From: Bosea beijingensis
GTDB taxonomy: Bacteria; Pseudomonadota; Alphaproteobacteria; Rhizobiales; Beijerinckiaceae
DNA length: 64,000 nucleotides
Direction: 5' to 3'
Assembly: GCF_030758975.1 (NCBI RefSeq)
Contig: NZ_CP132359.1
Span: forward strand, 558,001 to 622,000
Under the pieces are notes generated by a model. That model did not search any database, was not told the origin of the DNA, and worked only from the letters and a program-made list of their open reading frames with translations. The position numbers and the translations under genes are program-made. Below, in pieces: positions 17,676 to 25,598 of the stretch. Within the stretch, counting starts at the first letter, position 1, and every line of letters begins with the position of its first letter.

Positions 17676-18695
17676 ATGGCCCTCTCCCGCGCCCATCGCC
17701 GCGAGGAAACGAACTTCTGGCCCGGATTCGTCGATGCGCTATCGACGATGCTGATCGGCATCGTCTTCCTGCTCACCGTCTTCGTGCTCGGCCAGTTCTT
17801 CCTCTCGCAGGAACTGACCGGCAAGGACACGGCGCTGGAGCGTCTCAACAAGCAGATTTCCGAACTGACCGACCTGCTCGCCCTGGAGCGCTCCTCCAAC
17901 CGGCAGGCGCAGGAAAGCCTCCAGCTCATGCAGTCGACATTGGCGCAGGCGCAGGGCGATCGCACCCGCCTTCAGGGCCTGATCGACACGCAAGCCGGCA
18001 GCAATGCCGGCGCCCAGCTCGCCGAATCGCAGAAGGCTCTCGACGCCGAGAAGCAGCTCTCCGCCCGCGCCCAGGCGACGGTCGATCTCGTCAACCAACA
18101 GATCCAGGCCATGCGCCGCCAGCTCGCCGCGCTGGAAGAGGCGCTCGCCGCTTCTGAGGCCAAGGACAAGGATTCGCAGGCCCGCATCTCCGAGCTCGGC
18201 TCGCGCCTCAACGTCGCCTTGGCCCAGCGCGTGCAGGAACTCGCCCGCTACCGCTCCGACTTCTTCGGCCGCCTGCGTCAGGTGCTCGGCACGCGGCCCG
18301 ATATCCGCGTCGTTGGCGACCGCTTCGTCTTCCAGTCCGAGGTCTTCTTCGATGCCGGGCAGGCCGTGCTGAAACCGGAAGGCAAGGGCGAGCTCGACAA
18401 GCTCGCGACCATCCTGCTCGATCTCGGCAACGAGATGCCGCCGGACCTGCCCTGGATCCTGCGCGTCGACGGCCATACCGACAACCGCCCGATCAAGACC
18501 GCGCAGTTCCCCTCGAACTGGCATCTCTCCTCGGCCCGCGCCATCGCCGTGGTTGAGTACCTGATCTCGCGCAGCCTGCCGACCGACCGCGTCGCCGCGA
18601 CCGGCTTCGGCGAATACCAGCCCCTCGACGTCGCCAATACCGACGAGGCCCACCGCCGCAACCGCCGTATCGAGTTCAAGATCACGGAGCGGTGA
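17676..18695 (+). CDS. MotB-like OmpA-domain protein with coiled coil
   Basis: A 339-residue protein. A single N-terminal helix (about 17-42) carries Asp20 at the position of the MotB proton-binding Asp (FVDALSTMLIGIVF). A long coiled coil spans about 48-195, then an OmpA/MotB peptidoglycan-binding domain with GHTDNRPI near 266-273 and HRRNRRIEF at the C-terminus. It probably pairs with the MotA-like channel directly upstream. The long coiled coil is unlike flagellar MotB, so a different envelope-spanning task is likely. Confidence 0.88.
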   Translation: MALSRAHRREETNFWPGFVDALSTMLIGIVFLLTVFVLGQFFLSQELTGKDTALERLNKQISELTDLLALERSSNRQAQESLQLMQSTLAQAQGDRTRLQGLIDTQAGSNAGAQLAESQKALDAEKQLSARAQATVDLVNQQIQAMRRQLAALEEALAASEAKDKDSQARISELGSRLNVALAQRVQELARYRSDFFGRLRQVLGTRPDIRVVGDRFVFQSEVFFDAGQAVLKPEGKGELDKLATILLDLGNEMPPDLPWILRVDGHTDNRPIKTAQFPSNWHLSSARAIAVVEYLISRSLPTDRVAATGFGEYQPLDVANTDEAHRRNRRIEFKITER

Positions 18696-18712
18696 GAAGC
18701 GCGCAGCGGCGT

Positions 18713-19180
18713 CTATCCGTGGACGCCGCGCTCGCCGGTCCGGACGACGACCTGCCGCAGCGTATCGCGTAATTCGGCCGCTGCCTGCGTTCCGAAAGAC
18801 GTCTCGAACTCGGCCTGGGCCTCGCGCCACCGTATCGCGGCGGCAGCGAGCTTGGTCTCGCCGGCCGGGGTCAGCCGCAGACTGCGCGTGCGCCCGTCCG
18901 GCCCCGGCGCGATCTCCAGAAAGCCATCGCGCTCCAGTGGCCGCAACGCCCGCCCCAATGTTGTCCGATCCATGACCATCGCGCGGGCGAGCGCGCCGAT
19001 CGCCATCGGTCCGCCACGGCCCAACGCCGAGAGGATCGAGTATTGCGAGGCGCGCAGGCCTTCCGCCGCGAGATGCGCCTCGTAGATCTGGCTGACATGG
19101 CGCGCAGCCTGGCGAAGCGCCAGACAGTTGCACGGCGTCAGCGGGCTTTCCGGCTGCAGCAGTTTTTGCATGGCATCCAT
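18713..19180 (-). CDS. MarR-family transcriptional regulator
   Basis: A 155-residue winged-helix regulator. The HTH is at about residues 55-80 (MAIGALARAMVMDRTTLGRA), the wing is DGRTRSLRLTPAGE, and dimerisation helices lie at both ends. I start it at the ATG at 19180; a second ATG at 19171 is possible. It is divergent from a MATE exporter, and two GTGCATATGCAC-type palindromes lie between them, so it likely represses both itself and the exporter until a ligand binds. Confidence 0.92.
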   Translation of the reverse strand: MDAMQKLLQPESPLTPCNCLALRQAARHVSQIYEAHLAAEGLRASQYSILSALGRGGPMAIGALARAMVMDRTTLGRALRPLERDGFLEIAPGPDGRTRSLRLTPAGETKLAAAAIRWREAQAEFETSFGTQAAAELRDTLRQVVVRTGERGVHG

Positions 19181-19224
19181 TCCGGTCACGGGCCGCCCGT
19201 TTGGCAAACGGCACTTGGAATTAT

Positions 19225-19267
19225 GTGCATATGCGCGTATCGGTCGGAATAGCAAGTGCATATGCAC
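19225..19267. promoter_or_regulatory. Two MarR operator palindromes
   Basis: GTGCATATGCAC at 19256-19267 is a perfect 12-base palindrome. GTGCATATGCGC at 19225-19236 matches it at 11 of 12 positions, with centres 31 bases (three helical turns) apart. They fill the gap between the divergent marR and MATE starts. MarR binding is inferred from symmetry and position. Confidence 0.65.
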
Positions 19268-19283
19268 TCTTTTGGAGACGACG

Positions 19284-20660
19284 ATGGACGCGCGCACCAG
19301 ACTCCTTCTGGAAGCTCCGGTAGGACCGACGATCGTCCGCCTCGCCCTGCCGAATGTTGCCGTTATGGTCGTGCAGGCCTCGATCGGCCTCATCGAAACC
19401 TATTTCGTCGCCAAGCTCGGCATCGACGCGCTGACCGGCATGGCGCTGGTCTTCCCCCTCCTGATGCTGCTGCAGATGGTCTCCGCCGGCGCGATGGGCG
19501 GCGGCATTCTGTCCGCGATCGCGCGGGCGCTGGGCTCAGGCCGGCGCGAGGAAGCCAATGGACTGGTCTGGCATGCGGTCGCCATCACCGTCCTGCTCGG
19601 TGCTGCGGTCACCGTCGCAGCGTTGCTCTTCGCACCGCGCCTGTTCGCCGCGATGGGCGGGAGAGAGGGTTCGCTGGCTGCGGCGGTCCTCTACGCCAAC
19701 CTTGTCTTCGCCGGCGCCATTCCGATCTGGCTGTTCAACTCGCTCGCAGCAGTGATCCGCGGCACCGGCAATATGTTCTTCCCGGCGGCCGTCATCATCG
19801 TCGGCGCCTTCGTGCTGATCCCGCTCTCGCCGATGCTTATTTTCGGCTATGGCCCGCTGCCGCATCTCGGCGTAGCCGGCGGCGCCCTCGCCATCCTGAT
19901 CTATTACAGCGTGGGAACGGTCGTGTTCGCCGCCCATATCTGGTCCGGGCGCGGCGTGCTCAAGCCATCGATGCTACCACCACGCCTGTCCTGGCCGCCT
20001 TTGCGGGATATCCTGCGCGTCGGCGCCCTCTCCTCGCTCGTCAGCGTCTCGACCAACCTGACCGTCGCGATGGCGACCGGCCTCGCCGGCCTGCTGGGCC
20101 CGGCTGCGGCAGCCGGCTACGGCACCGGTGCTCGCCTGGAATACCTCCTCGTCCCGCTGGTCTTCGGCCTTGGCGCACCCACGGCGGCCATGGTCGGCAC
20201 CTGCATCGGCGCCGGCAAACGCGAGCGGGCGCTGCAAGTCGCCTGGACCGGCGCCATTATCGCCGGCCTGCTGACCGAAGCTATCGGCATCGCGGCCGCG
20301 GCCATGCCCTCTGCCTGGCTTTCGCTCTTCGGCGATGATCCGCAGATGATCGCGGTCGGGTCGGACTATCTGCGCATCGTCGGCCCGGCCTATGGCTTCT
20401 TCGGCTTCGGCCTGACGCTCTACTTCGCCTCGCAGGGTGCGGGCCGCGTCGGCTGGCCCGTCATGGCCGCGGCGCTGCGGGTCGCAATCGCAGCGGGCGG
20501 GGGCTGGCTCGCGGTTATTGTCCTTGGCCACGGCAACGGGCTCTTCGTCGCGCTGGCGGCCGCACTGGTGACCTATGGCATCGCCAACGGCATCATCGTT
20601 GCCAGCGGCTTGTGGTTCCGGGTTCCGCGCCTGCGCGTCGCCGCGAGCCAGCCGACCTAG
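19284..20660 (+). CDS. MATE-family multidrug exporter
   Basis: A 458-residue inner-membrane protein with about 12 helices in two related halves, the MatE arrangement. It starts at the ATG at 19284 after TTTGGAG. Landmarks are PTIVRLALPNVAVMVVQA near the N-terminus, RGTGNMFFPA and GLGAPTAAMVGTCIGAG. Family members export cationic drugs or metabolites using Na+ or H+ gradients. Divergent marR and two shared operators point to ligand-induced expression. Confidence 0.94.
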   Translation: MDARTRLLLEAPVGPTIVRLALPNVAVMVVQASIGLIETYFVAKLGIDALTGMALVFPLLMLLQMVSAGAMGGGILSAIARALGSGRREEANGLVWHAVAITVLLGAAVTVAALLFAPRLFAAMGGREGSLAAAVLYANLVFAGAIPIWLFNSLAAVIRGTGNMFFPAAVIIVGAFVLIPLSPMLIFGYGPLPHLGVAGGALAILIYYSVGTVVFAAHIWSGRGVLKPSMLPPRLSWPPLRDILRVGALSSLVSVSTNLTVAMATGLAGLLGPAAAAGYGTGARLEYLLVPLVFGLGAPTAAMVGTCIGAGKRERALQVAWTGAIIAGLLTEAIGIAAAAMPSAWLSLFGDDPQMIAVGSDYLRIVGPAYGFFGFGLTLYFASQGAGRVGWPVMAAALRVAIAAGGGWLAVIVLGHGNGLFVALAAALVTYGIANGIIVASGLWFRVPRLRVAASQPT

Positions 20661-20707
20661 AGCATCGGCCCGAAAAGTGGAGCGCGGTTTTCGGGGAAAG
20701 CCGATGT
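20659..20707. repeat. Palindromic repeat, family C copy 1
   Basis: Outer arms CATCGGC (20663-20669) / GCCGATG (20700-20706) enclose inner arms CCGAAAA / TTTTCGG around an AGTGG core. It resembles the AGAGCATN..CCGAAAAGTGG repeat I recall as widespread in Hyphomicrobiales. A second copy is at 24293-24342. It begins at the MATE stop codon. Confidence 0.7.
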
Positions 20708-20758
20708 AGGATCAAAGAGCTGGAACATCGGACTGAATACGATACTCAGTCCGATTCT

Positions 20759-22537
20759 CTACGCCGCCTCCAGCCCGAACTGCAGCGCCGCCAGCCGTGC
20801 ATAGAGCCCGCCGCGCGCCTTGAGCTCGGCATGGCTGCCCTCCTCGACGATGCGCCCGTCCTCCATGACGAGGATGCGGTCGGCCGAGAGGATGGTCGCC
20901 AGCCGATGTGCCACCACCAGCGTGGTCCGGCCCTGCATCAGCCGGTCGAGCGCGTCCTGCACCGCCCGCTCGCTTTCCGAATCGAGTGCGGAGGTCGCTT
21001 CGTCGAGCAGCAGGATCGGCGCGTCCTTGAGGATCGCCCGCGCGATCGCGAGGCGCTGGCGCTGCCCGCCCGAGAGCGTCACGCCGCGCTCGCCGACGAC
21101 TGTCTCGTAGCCCTCCGGCAGAGCGCGGATGAATTCGTCCGCCGCCGCGAGTCTTGCGGCAGCCTCGATCTCGTCCTGCGAGGCGCCAGGCCGGCCATAG
21201 GCGATATTGTCGCGCACCGAGACGCCGAACACGGTGGGCTCCTGCGGCACCAGCGCGAAACGCTCGCGCCAGACCTCCGGATCGGCCTCCGGCCCCGCGA
21301 CGCCGTCGACGACGACGCGCCCGTCCTGCGGATCGTAGAAACGCAGCGCCAGTTGCAGCACGGTGCTCTTGCCGGCTCCTGACGGGCCGACCAGCGCGAT
21401 TCGCTCGCCCGGCCGGACCGAGAAGTTCAGATTGGACAATGCCGGACCGACGCGGCCGGGATAGCTGAAGGAGACGTTCTCGAAGGCGAGCTCGCCGAGC
21501 GACGGGGCCGGCATCGCCTTGGGATGCGGCGGCGCGGCGATGGCCGGCTTCAGGGCCAGGATCTCGCCGAGCCGGCTGGAGGCGCCTGCGGCGGCGCTGA
21601 TATCACCGTAGACCTCGGAGAGCTGGCCGAGCGAGCTCGCCGCCAGCACGGCGTAGAGGATGAACTGCGACAGCCGCCCGCCGCTCATCCGGCCGTCGAA
21701 CACCTCGGTCGCTCCAACCCAGAGCACGCAGACCACGCTGGCGCTGACCAGGAAGATCGCGACGCCCGAGAGCAGTGCGCGCGAGGCAGTGGCCTCTCGC
21801 GAAGCTGAGTAGGCGTCGTCGGACGCGCCCTCGAAGCGCGCCGAGGTCTGGCCGGCGGCGCCGAAGGACTGCATCGTGCGGATCGCGCCGACCGCCTCGG
21901 CCGCGAAGGCGGAGGCATCGGCCAGCCGGTCCTGCGCCGCCCGCGAGCGCCGCCGGACCGAGCGCCCGGACAGCACCAGCGGGATCACGATCAGCGGGAT
22001 GACGCCGATGACGATCGCGGAGAGCCGCGGGCTCGTCGCCACCATCATCGCGAGCGCGCCCAGCGCCATGATGGCGTTGCGCAGCGCGATCGACGCGGTC
22101 GAGGCGAAGGTCGACTTGATCTGCGTGGTATCTGCGGTGAGCCGCGAGACGAGATCGCCCGCCCGGCTCGAATCGAAGAAGGCCGGCTCCAGCCGCGTCA
22201 GATGGCGGAAGACGTCGGAGCGCAGCGAGGCGACGATGCGCTCGCCCACCGTCATCACGAGATAGAACCGCGCCGAGCTCGCCAGCGCCAGCACGCCGAC
22301 CACGCCGATCAGCAGGATGAAGTAACTGTCGGCAAGCTGCCGTTCCCCGCCGGCGAAACCGACATCGATGACGCGCCGAACCGCCAGCGGCAGCGCCAGC
22401 GTCGCCAGCGAGGCGACGACCAGCGCGACCAGCGCCAGCGCGATCCGGCGCTTCTGCGCCCGCGCATAGGGCCAGAAGGTCGCGAGCGAGCGGAAATCGG
22501 GCCGGGCCTTCCTGTCGTTCTTGTCAGCTTCGGCCAC
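20759..22537 (-). CDS. ABC exporter, fused permease-ATPase (MsbA/ABCB type)
   Basis: A 592-residue half-transporter started at the GTG at 22537 (AGGAG upstream; longer in-frame starts exist). Six membrane helices lie in residues 25-310, then an ATPase with Walker A GPSGAGKST (about 384-392), signature LSGGQRQR (about 488) and Walker B ILLLDEATSALD. It exports a lipid or hydrophobic compound; the substrate is unknown. It stands alone, with a family C repeat on its 3' side. Confidence 0.95.
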   Translation of the reverse strand: MAEADKNDRKARPDFRSLATFWPYARAQKRRIALALVALVVASLATLALPLAVRRVIDVGFAGGERQLADSYFILLIGVVGVLALASSARFYLVMTVGERIVASLRSDVFRHLTRLEPAFFDSSRAGDLVSRLTADTTQIKSTFASTASIALRNAIMALGALAMMVATSPRLSAIVIGVIPLIVIPLVLSGRSVRRRSRAAQDRLADASAFAAEAVGAIRTMQSFGAAGQTSARFEGASDDAYSASREATASRALLSGVAIFLVSASVVCVLWVGATEVFDGRMSGGRLSQFILYAVLAASSLGQLSEVYGDISAAAGASSRLGEILALKPAIAAPPHPKAMPAPSLGELAFENVSFSYPGRVGPALSNLNFSVRPGERIALVGPSGAGKSTVLQLALRFYDPQDGRVVVDGVAGPEADPEVWRERFALVPQEPTVFGVSVRDNIAYGRPGASQDEIEAAARLAAADEFIRALPEGYETVVGERGVTLSGGQRQRLAIARAILKDAPILLLDEATSALDSESERAVQDALDRLMQGRTTLVVAHRLATILSADRILVMEDGRIVEEGSHAELKARGGLYARLAALQFGLEAA

Positions 22538-22805
22538 GCACTGGCACTCCTGCATCGCGCGCACGCATGGCACGCGCTCTTTCGAATACGATCAAATCGG
22601 CCCCGGTGAAGCCGATCGGGACGGGCTTGGCAAACGACGCAACGCCGCAGGGGCAGCCTCGAAAGGCGCGTTGTGCTTGCGCTGAGGCGCCGGCTGCGAT
22701 ATGTGCACGCGACTTCACGACAGGCTCATCCGAATTCTTTCGACGGGCCGGGCAGGCTCGCCTGCTTGTCGATGCGCCCGTTTTTGTAGCTCCGAGGACT
22801 TCGTA

Positions 22806-23042
22806 ATGGCCAAGGCCGGCATCCACCCCGATTATCACACCATCAAGGTCGTCATGACCGATGGCACCGAATATGCCACCCGCTCGACCTACGGCAAGGA
22901 AGGCGACACGCTGAACCTTGACATCGACCCCAAGACCCACCCGGCCTGGACCGGCGGCACCCAGCACATGCTGGACCGCGGCGGCCGCGTCTCGCGCTTC
23001 AACTCGCGCTTCAGCGGCATCGGCGCCATCGGCAAGAAGTGA
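22806..23042 (+). CDS. rpmE: 50S ribosomal protein bL31
   Basis: A 78-residue ribosomal protein beginning [20 protein letters not shown]. It contains [20 protein letters not shown], the bL31 C-terminal signature. It lacks the CxxC zinc motif, so it is the zinc-independent form. The ATG at 22806 follows CGAGGA. The 230-base leader upstream contains short hairpins but no pattern I can name. A strong terminator follows. Confidence 0.96.
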   Translation: MAKAGIHPDYHTIKVVMTDGTEYATRSTYGKEGDTLNLDIDPKTHPAWTGGTQHMLDRGGRVSRFNSRFSGIGAIGKK

Positions 23043-23081
23043 TGCTGCGGCGCTCCGGCGCCGCCGTCATTGATCTCGAAC

Positions 23082-23111
23082 AAAAAACCCGGCCTCGCGG
23101 CCGGGTTTTTT
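23082..23111. terminator. Bidirectional intrinsic terminator between rpmE and DUF1465 gene
   Basis: A CCCGGCC/GGCCGGG stem with TCGC loop is flanked by six A on one side and six T on the other, so it works in both directions. It lies between convergent genes. Confidence 0.9.
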
Positions 23112-23163
23112 GTTTTGGCATGATCGGATCGCGGCACCCGCAGGCACCGCGCACCTGAAATCC

Positions 23164-23694
23164 TCAGCGCCCGAAGCCGAGACGCGCTTCCAGGCTCGCG
23201 AGCTGGTTCAAGACGGGATTCATGCTCGCGCGGACCGGGGCCGCGCCCGACATCTGGCCCTCGAGATGGCGGATGCGCTCCTGCAACCGGAAGGAATGCG
23301 CCATCAGGTCGCGCAACCGTTCCGGCAATTGCGCCACGACATGCTCGGCCGGCGGCGGCATCGGATCGCCCATCTTGACCTTGTTATGCTCGGTGCGGGC
23401 CTGCTCGGCGGTGAGTTCGCCCTCGGCGACGGCCCGCTGCACCAGGAGCCAGGAAGCGATCTGCATCAGCCGCGTCGTCAGGCGCATGCTCTCGGTGGCA
23501 TAGGTCAGCGAGGCCTCGCGCGGCAGCGCGGCGGCATCCTTGCGCCCGTCCCCGTCGAGATAGCTTGCCGTCTGCTCGACCAGTCCCATTCCCTCGCGAA
23601 ACAGCAGCATGAAGGCCTCTGAGCGCACGAAACCGCGTGCAAAGGAAATCGCGCCCTCTTCCGTCTGCGGATCGAGCAACTGGGCGTCGTTCAT
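23164..23694 (-). CDS. DUF1465 family protein
   Basis: A 176-residue cytosolic helical protein of the alphaproteobacterial DUF1465 family. Landmarks are EAFMLLFREGMGLVEQTASYLDG, the YATESMRLTTRLMQIASWLL helix and a C-terminal coiled coil. I chose the ATG at 23694 because GGGAGA lies at good spacing. No function is established. Its neighbourhood with rpmE and DUF1192 is, to my knowledge, conserved in the order. Confidence 0.88.
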   Translation of the reverse strand: MNDAQLLDPQTEEGAISFARGFVRSEAFMLLFREGMGLVEQTASYLDGDGRKDAAALPREASLTYATESMRLTTRLMQIASWLLVQRAVAEGELTAEQARTEHNKVKMGDPMPPPAEHVVAQLPERLRDLMAHSFRLQERIRHLEGQMSGAAPVRASMNPVLNQLASLEARLGFGR

Positions 23695-23898
23695 TGGTGT
23701 CTCCCATCGGCACAAACCCGTGCGCCTATGGAACGCGTCACGGATATGGTCACCGATGTCGCAAGGATAGCGCCGATCGTGGTTTCCGGCGTCGGTAAGG
23801 TGCCATTAACCTTAACGAGGCTAAACCGCTGTGGCGACAACAAGGCAGGCGGCTCCACAAGATTGAACCGACCAGCCGACGCAAGGGAACGCGCAGGC

Positions 23899-23924
23899 AA
23901 AAAAAGAGCCGCCAAAGGCGGCTC
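23899..23924 (-). terminator. Intrinsic terminator (minus strand)
   Basis: An 8-base perfect stem GAGCCGCC/GGCGGCTC with a 3-base loop is followed on the minus strand by seven T. It ends either DUF1192 read-through transcription or a small RNA. Confidence 0.8.
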
Positions 23925-24015
23925 GAAGGTCAACAGGGAGGCGTCAAACAGAGTGGGCAGGAGCCACTCGACATCCAGACAAACTGGATGATGCGATTCA
24001 TACTTTGGAATCATT

Positions 24016-24043
24016 AACGCCCGGTAAACGGGCGTTTCTTTTT
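24016..24043 (+). terminator. Intrinsic terminator (plus strand)
   Basis: An 8-base stem AACGCCCG/CGGGCGTT with GTAAA loop is followed by TCTTTTT on the plus strand. No plus-strand protein gene lies upstream for over 900 bases, so it implies an unannotated plus-strand transcript. Confidence 0.7.
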
Positions 24044-24052
24044 GACGCTTTT

Positions 24053-24253
24053 TCAGGCGGGCTTGCGGAAGAACGCATCCGCTGCCGAGCGTGAGGCGTC
24101 CTTGCGCGATCGCGTCTCGATCAGGCGCTCGATCTCGGCCTTGAGCGCAGCGATGCGCTCGTCGATCTCGCCCAGCGACAGCGTCGACAGGTCCTGCCCG
24201 ATCTCATGCACGCTCTTCGGCTTGGGGCGGTCGTCCTCCGGGAATATCGACAT
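24053..24253 (-). CDS. DUF1192 family small protein
   Basis: A 66-residue protein starting MSIFPEDDRPKPKSVHEIGQ with a helical pair (SLGEIDERIAALKAEIERLIE) typical of DUF1192. A GAGG site lies just before the ATG at 24253. It is cytosolic, acidic at the N-terminus and without known function. It is typically found near DUF1465 and a quinone oxidoreductase, as here. Confidence 0.87.
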   Translation of the reverse strand: MSIFPEDDRPKPKSVHEIGQDLSTLSLGEIDERIAALKAEIERLIETRSRKDASRSAADAFFRKPA

Positions 24254-24292
24254 GGCGGCCTCGCATCTGCTCAAACTGCGCGCGGCACGCTA

Positions 24293-24342
24293 GAGCATTG
24301 CGCGAAAAAGTGGGAACCGGTTTTTCGCTGGTAGCAATGCTC
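24293..24342. repeat. Palindromic repeat, family C copy 2
   Basis: Outer arms GAGCATTGC (24293-24301) / GCAATGCTC (24334-24342) enclose GCGAAAAA and TTTTTCGC inner arms around an AGTGGGAACCGG core. The architecture matches copy 1 at 20659-20707. It lies in the divergent gap between DUF1192 and the oxidoreductase. Confidence 0.75.
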
Positions 24343-24406
24343 CAGGCGAGCACTACGCTTCGACCGCAGTCACGCTGCGACGCACCAATGCAAGAGGACG
24401 ACGGCC

Positions 24407-25405
24407 ATGACCACCCTTCCCGAGACGATGACGGCGATCGGCATGTCGGCGCCCGGCGGCCCCGAGGTGCTCAGGCCGGAAACGCGCCCTGTGCCGAAGC
24501 CCGGCCCCGGCCAGATGCTCGTCGCCATCGCGGCGGCCGGCGTGAACCGCCCCGACGTCCTGCAGCGCCAGGGCGGCTATAACCCGCCGCCCGGTGCTTC
24601 CGACATTCCCGGTCTCGAATTCGCCGGCACGGTCGTGGCGCAGGGCGAAGGCGCCAACCGCTTCGCGGTGGGCTCGACCGTCTGTGCCCTCGTGGCCGGT
24701 GGCGGCTACGCGGAATATGCCGTGGTCGACGAACGCAACGCCCTGCCCGCGCCCAAGGGCCTCACGCTGACCGAGGCCGGCGGGATCCCCGAGACCTTCT
24801 TCACGGTCTGGACCAATGTCTTCCAGCGTGGCCGCCTGCAGGCCGGTGAAACCTTCCTCGTCCATGGCGGCTCCTCCGGCATCGGCACCACGGCTATCCA
24901 GCTCGCCAAGGCCTTCGGCGCGACCGTCATCGCCACCGCCGGCTCCGATGACAAATGCGCAGCCTGCATCGAACTCGGCGCCGATCACGCCATCAACTAT
25001 CGCACCGAGGATTTCGTCGCGGCGGGCAAGGCCATGACCGGCGGGCGCGGCACTGACCTGATCCTCGACATGGTCGGCGGCGACTATATCGACCGCAATT
25101 ACGAGCTGGCGGCCGATCAGGGCCGCATCGTCCAGATCGCCTTCCTCAACGGCCCGAAGGCGACGGTCAATTTCAGCCGCCTGATGCTGAAGCGCCTGAC
25201 GCATACCGGCTCGACCCTGCGCCCACGCACAGTGCCGGAAAAAGCCGCCATCGCCGCGGAGCTGCACGCCAAGGTCTGGCCGCTGCTGGAGGCCGGACGC
25301 TGCAAGCCGCTGATCCACGCGACCTTCCCACTGGCGCGGGCCGCGGAAGCCCATCGCCTGATGGAATCCAGCACCCATATCGGCAAGATCGTGCTGACGG
25401 TCTGA
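24407..25405 (+). CDS. NAD(P)H-quinone oxidoreductase, zeta-crystallin type
   Basis: A 332-residue zinc-free medium-chain dehydrogenase. The N-terminal GroES-like domain has NRPDVLQRQGGYNPPPGAS (about 47-65). The Rossmann domain has VHGGSSGIGTTAIQLAKAFGA (about 150-170) for NADPH. The family reduces quinones or enoyl substrates with NAD(P)H. Length is normal. It stands alone; the next gene downstream has its own promoter. Confidence 0.93.
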   Translation: MTTLPETMTAIGMSAPGGPEVLRPETRPVPKPGPGQMLVAIAAAGVNRPDVLQRQGGYNPPPGASDIPGLEFAGTVVAQGEGANRFAVGSTVCALVAGGGYAEYAVVDERNALPAPKGLTLTEAGGIPETFFTVWTNVFQRGRLQAGETFLVHGGSSGIGTTAIQLAKAFGATVIATAGSDDKCAACIELGADHAINYRTEDFVAAGKAMTGGRGTDLILDMVGGDYIDRNYELAADQGRIVQIAFLNGPKATVNFSRLMLKRLTHTGSTLRPRTVPEKAAIAAELHAKVWPLLEAGRCKPLIHATFPLARAAEAHRLMESSTHIGKIVLTV

Positions 25406-25430
25406 CCGGCTGCGATCACGTTGCTTTTCA

Positions 25431-25459
25431 TGGACACTTGCCCCGCCCTCGCCTATAAG
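25431..25459 (+). promoter_or_regulatory. Sigma-70-type promoter of the trcR gene
   Basis: TGGACA (25431-25436) and TATAAG (25454-25459) are separated by exactly 17 bases, a strong housekeeping promoter. It predicts a leader of roughly 130 bases before the GTG at 25599. Confidence 0.7.
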
Positions 25460-25598
25460 GCGCGCCATCCTGCTCATCGTCGATGATTTGGATGGCCGGC
25501 CGGGGAGGCCGGTCGGCGCATGAGAGCTATTGTCCGCGACCCTGCCTTTTGAGAGCCCCCTGCGAGCGGCGGCGCGAAGGCGAACAGGAGACCATCCC

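Larger units (their letters stand above)
23899..24043. ncRNA. Candidate small RNA locus between opposed terminators
   Basis: This 145-base stretch contains no convincing protein gene but five clean hairpins: 23906-23924, 23951-23969 (GAGTGG/CCACTC), 23973-23989 (ATCCAG/CTGGAT), 23995-24012 and 24016-24036. The first has a T-run only when read on the minus strand, the last only on the plus strand. The minus-strand RNA would expose CCUCCCU, an anti-ribosome-site motif common in rhizobial small RNAs. I could not find a clear promoter, so the strand is unresolved. It could instead be the structured 3' end of the DUF1192 mRNA. Confidence 0.45.

Noticed and set aside
16636..18695. Zorya-type defence system from the MotA/MotB-like pair
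   Set aside because: ZorA/ZorB need accompanying zorC, zorD or zorE helicase/nuclease genes. The neighbours are a phosphatase and a marR-MATE pair.
23956..23991. A 12-codon GTG frame after AGGGAGG inside the small-RNA locus
   Set aside because: It overlaps two hairpins, is very short, and the AGGGAGG is equally explained as the complement of the CCUCCCU motif.
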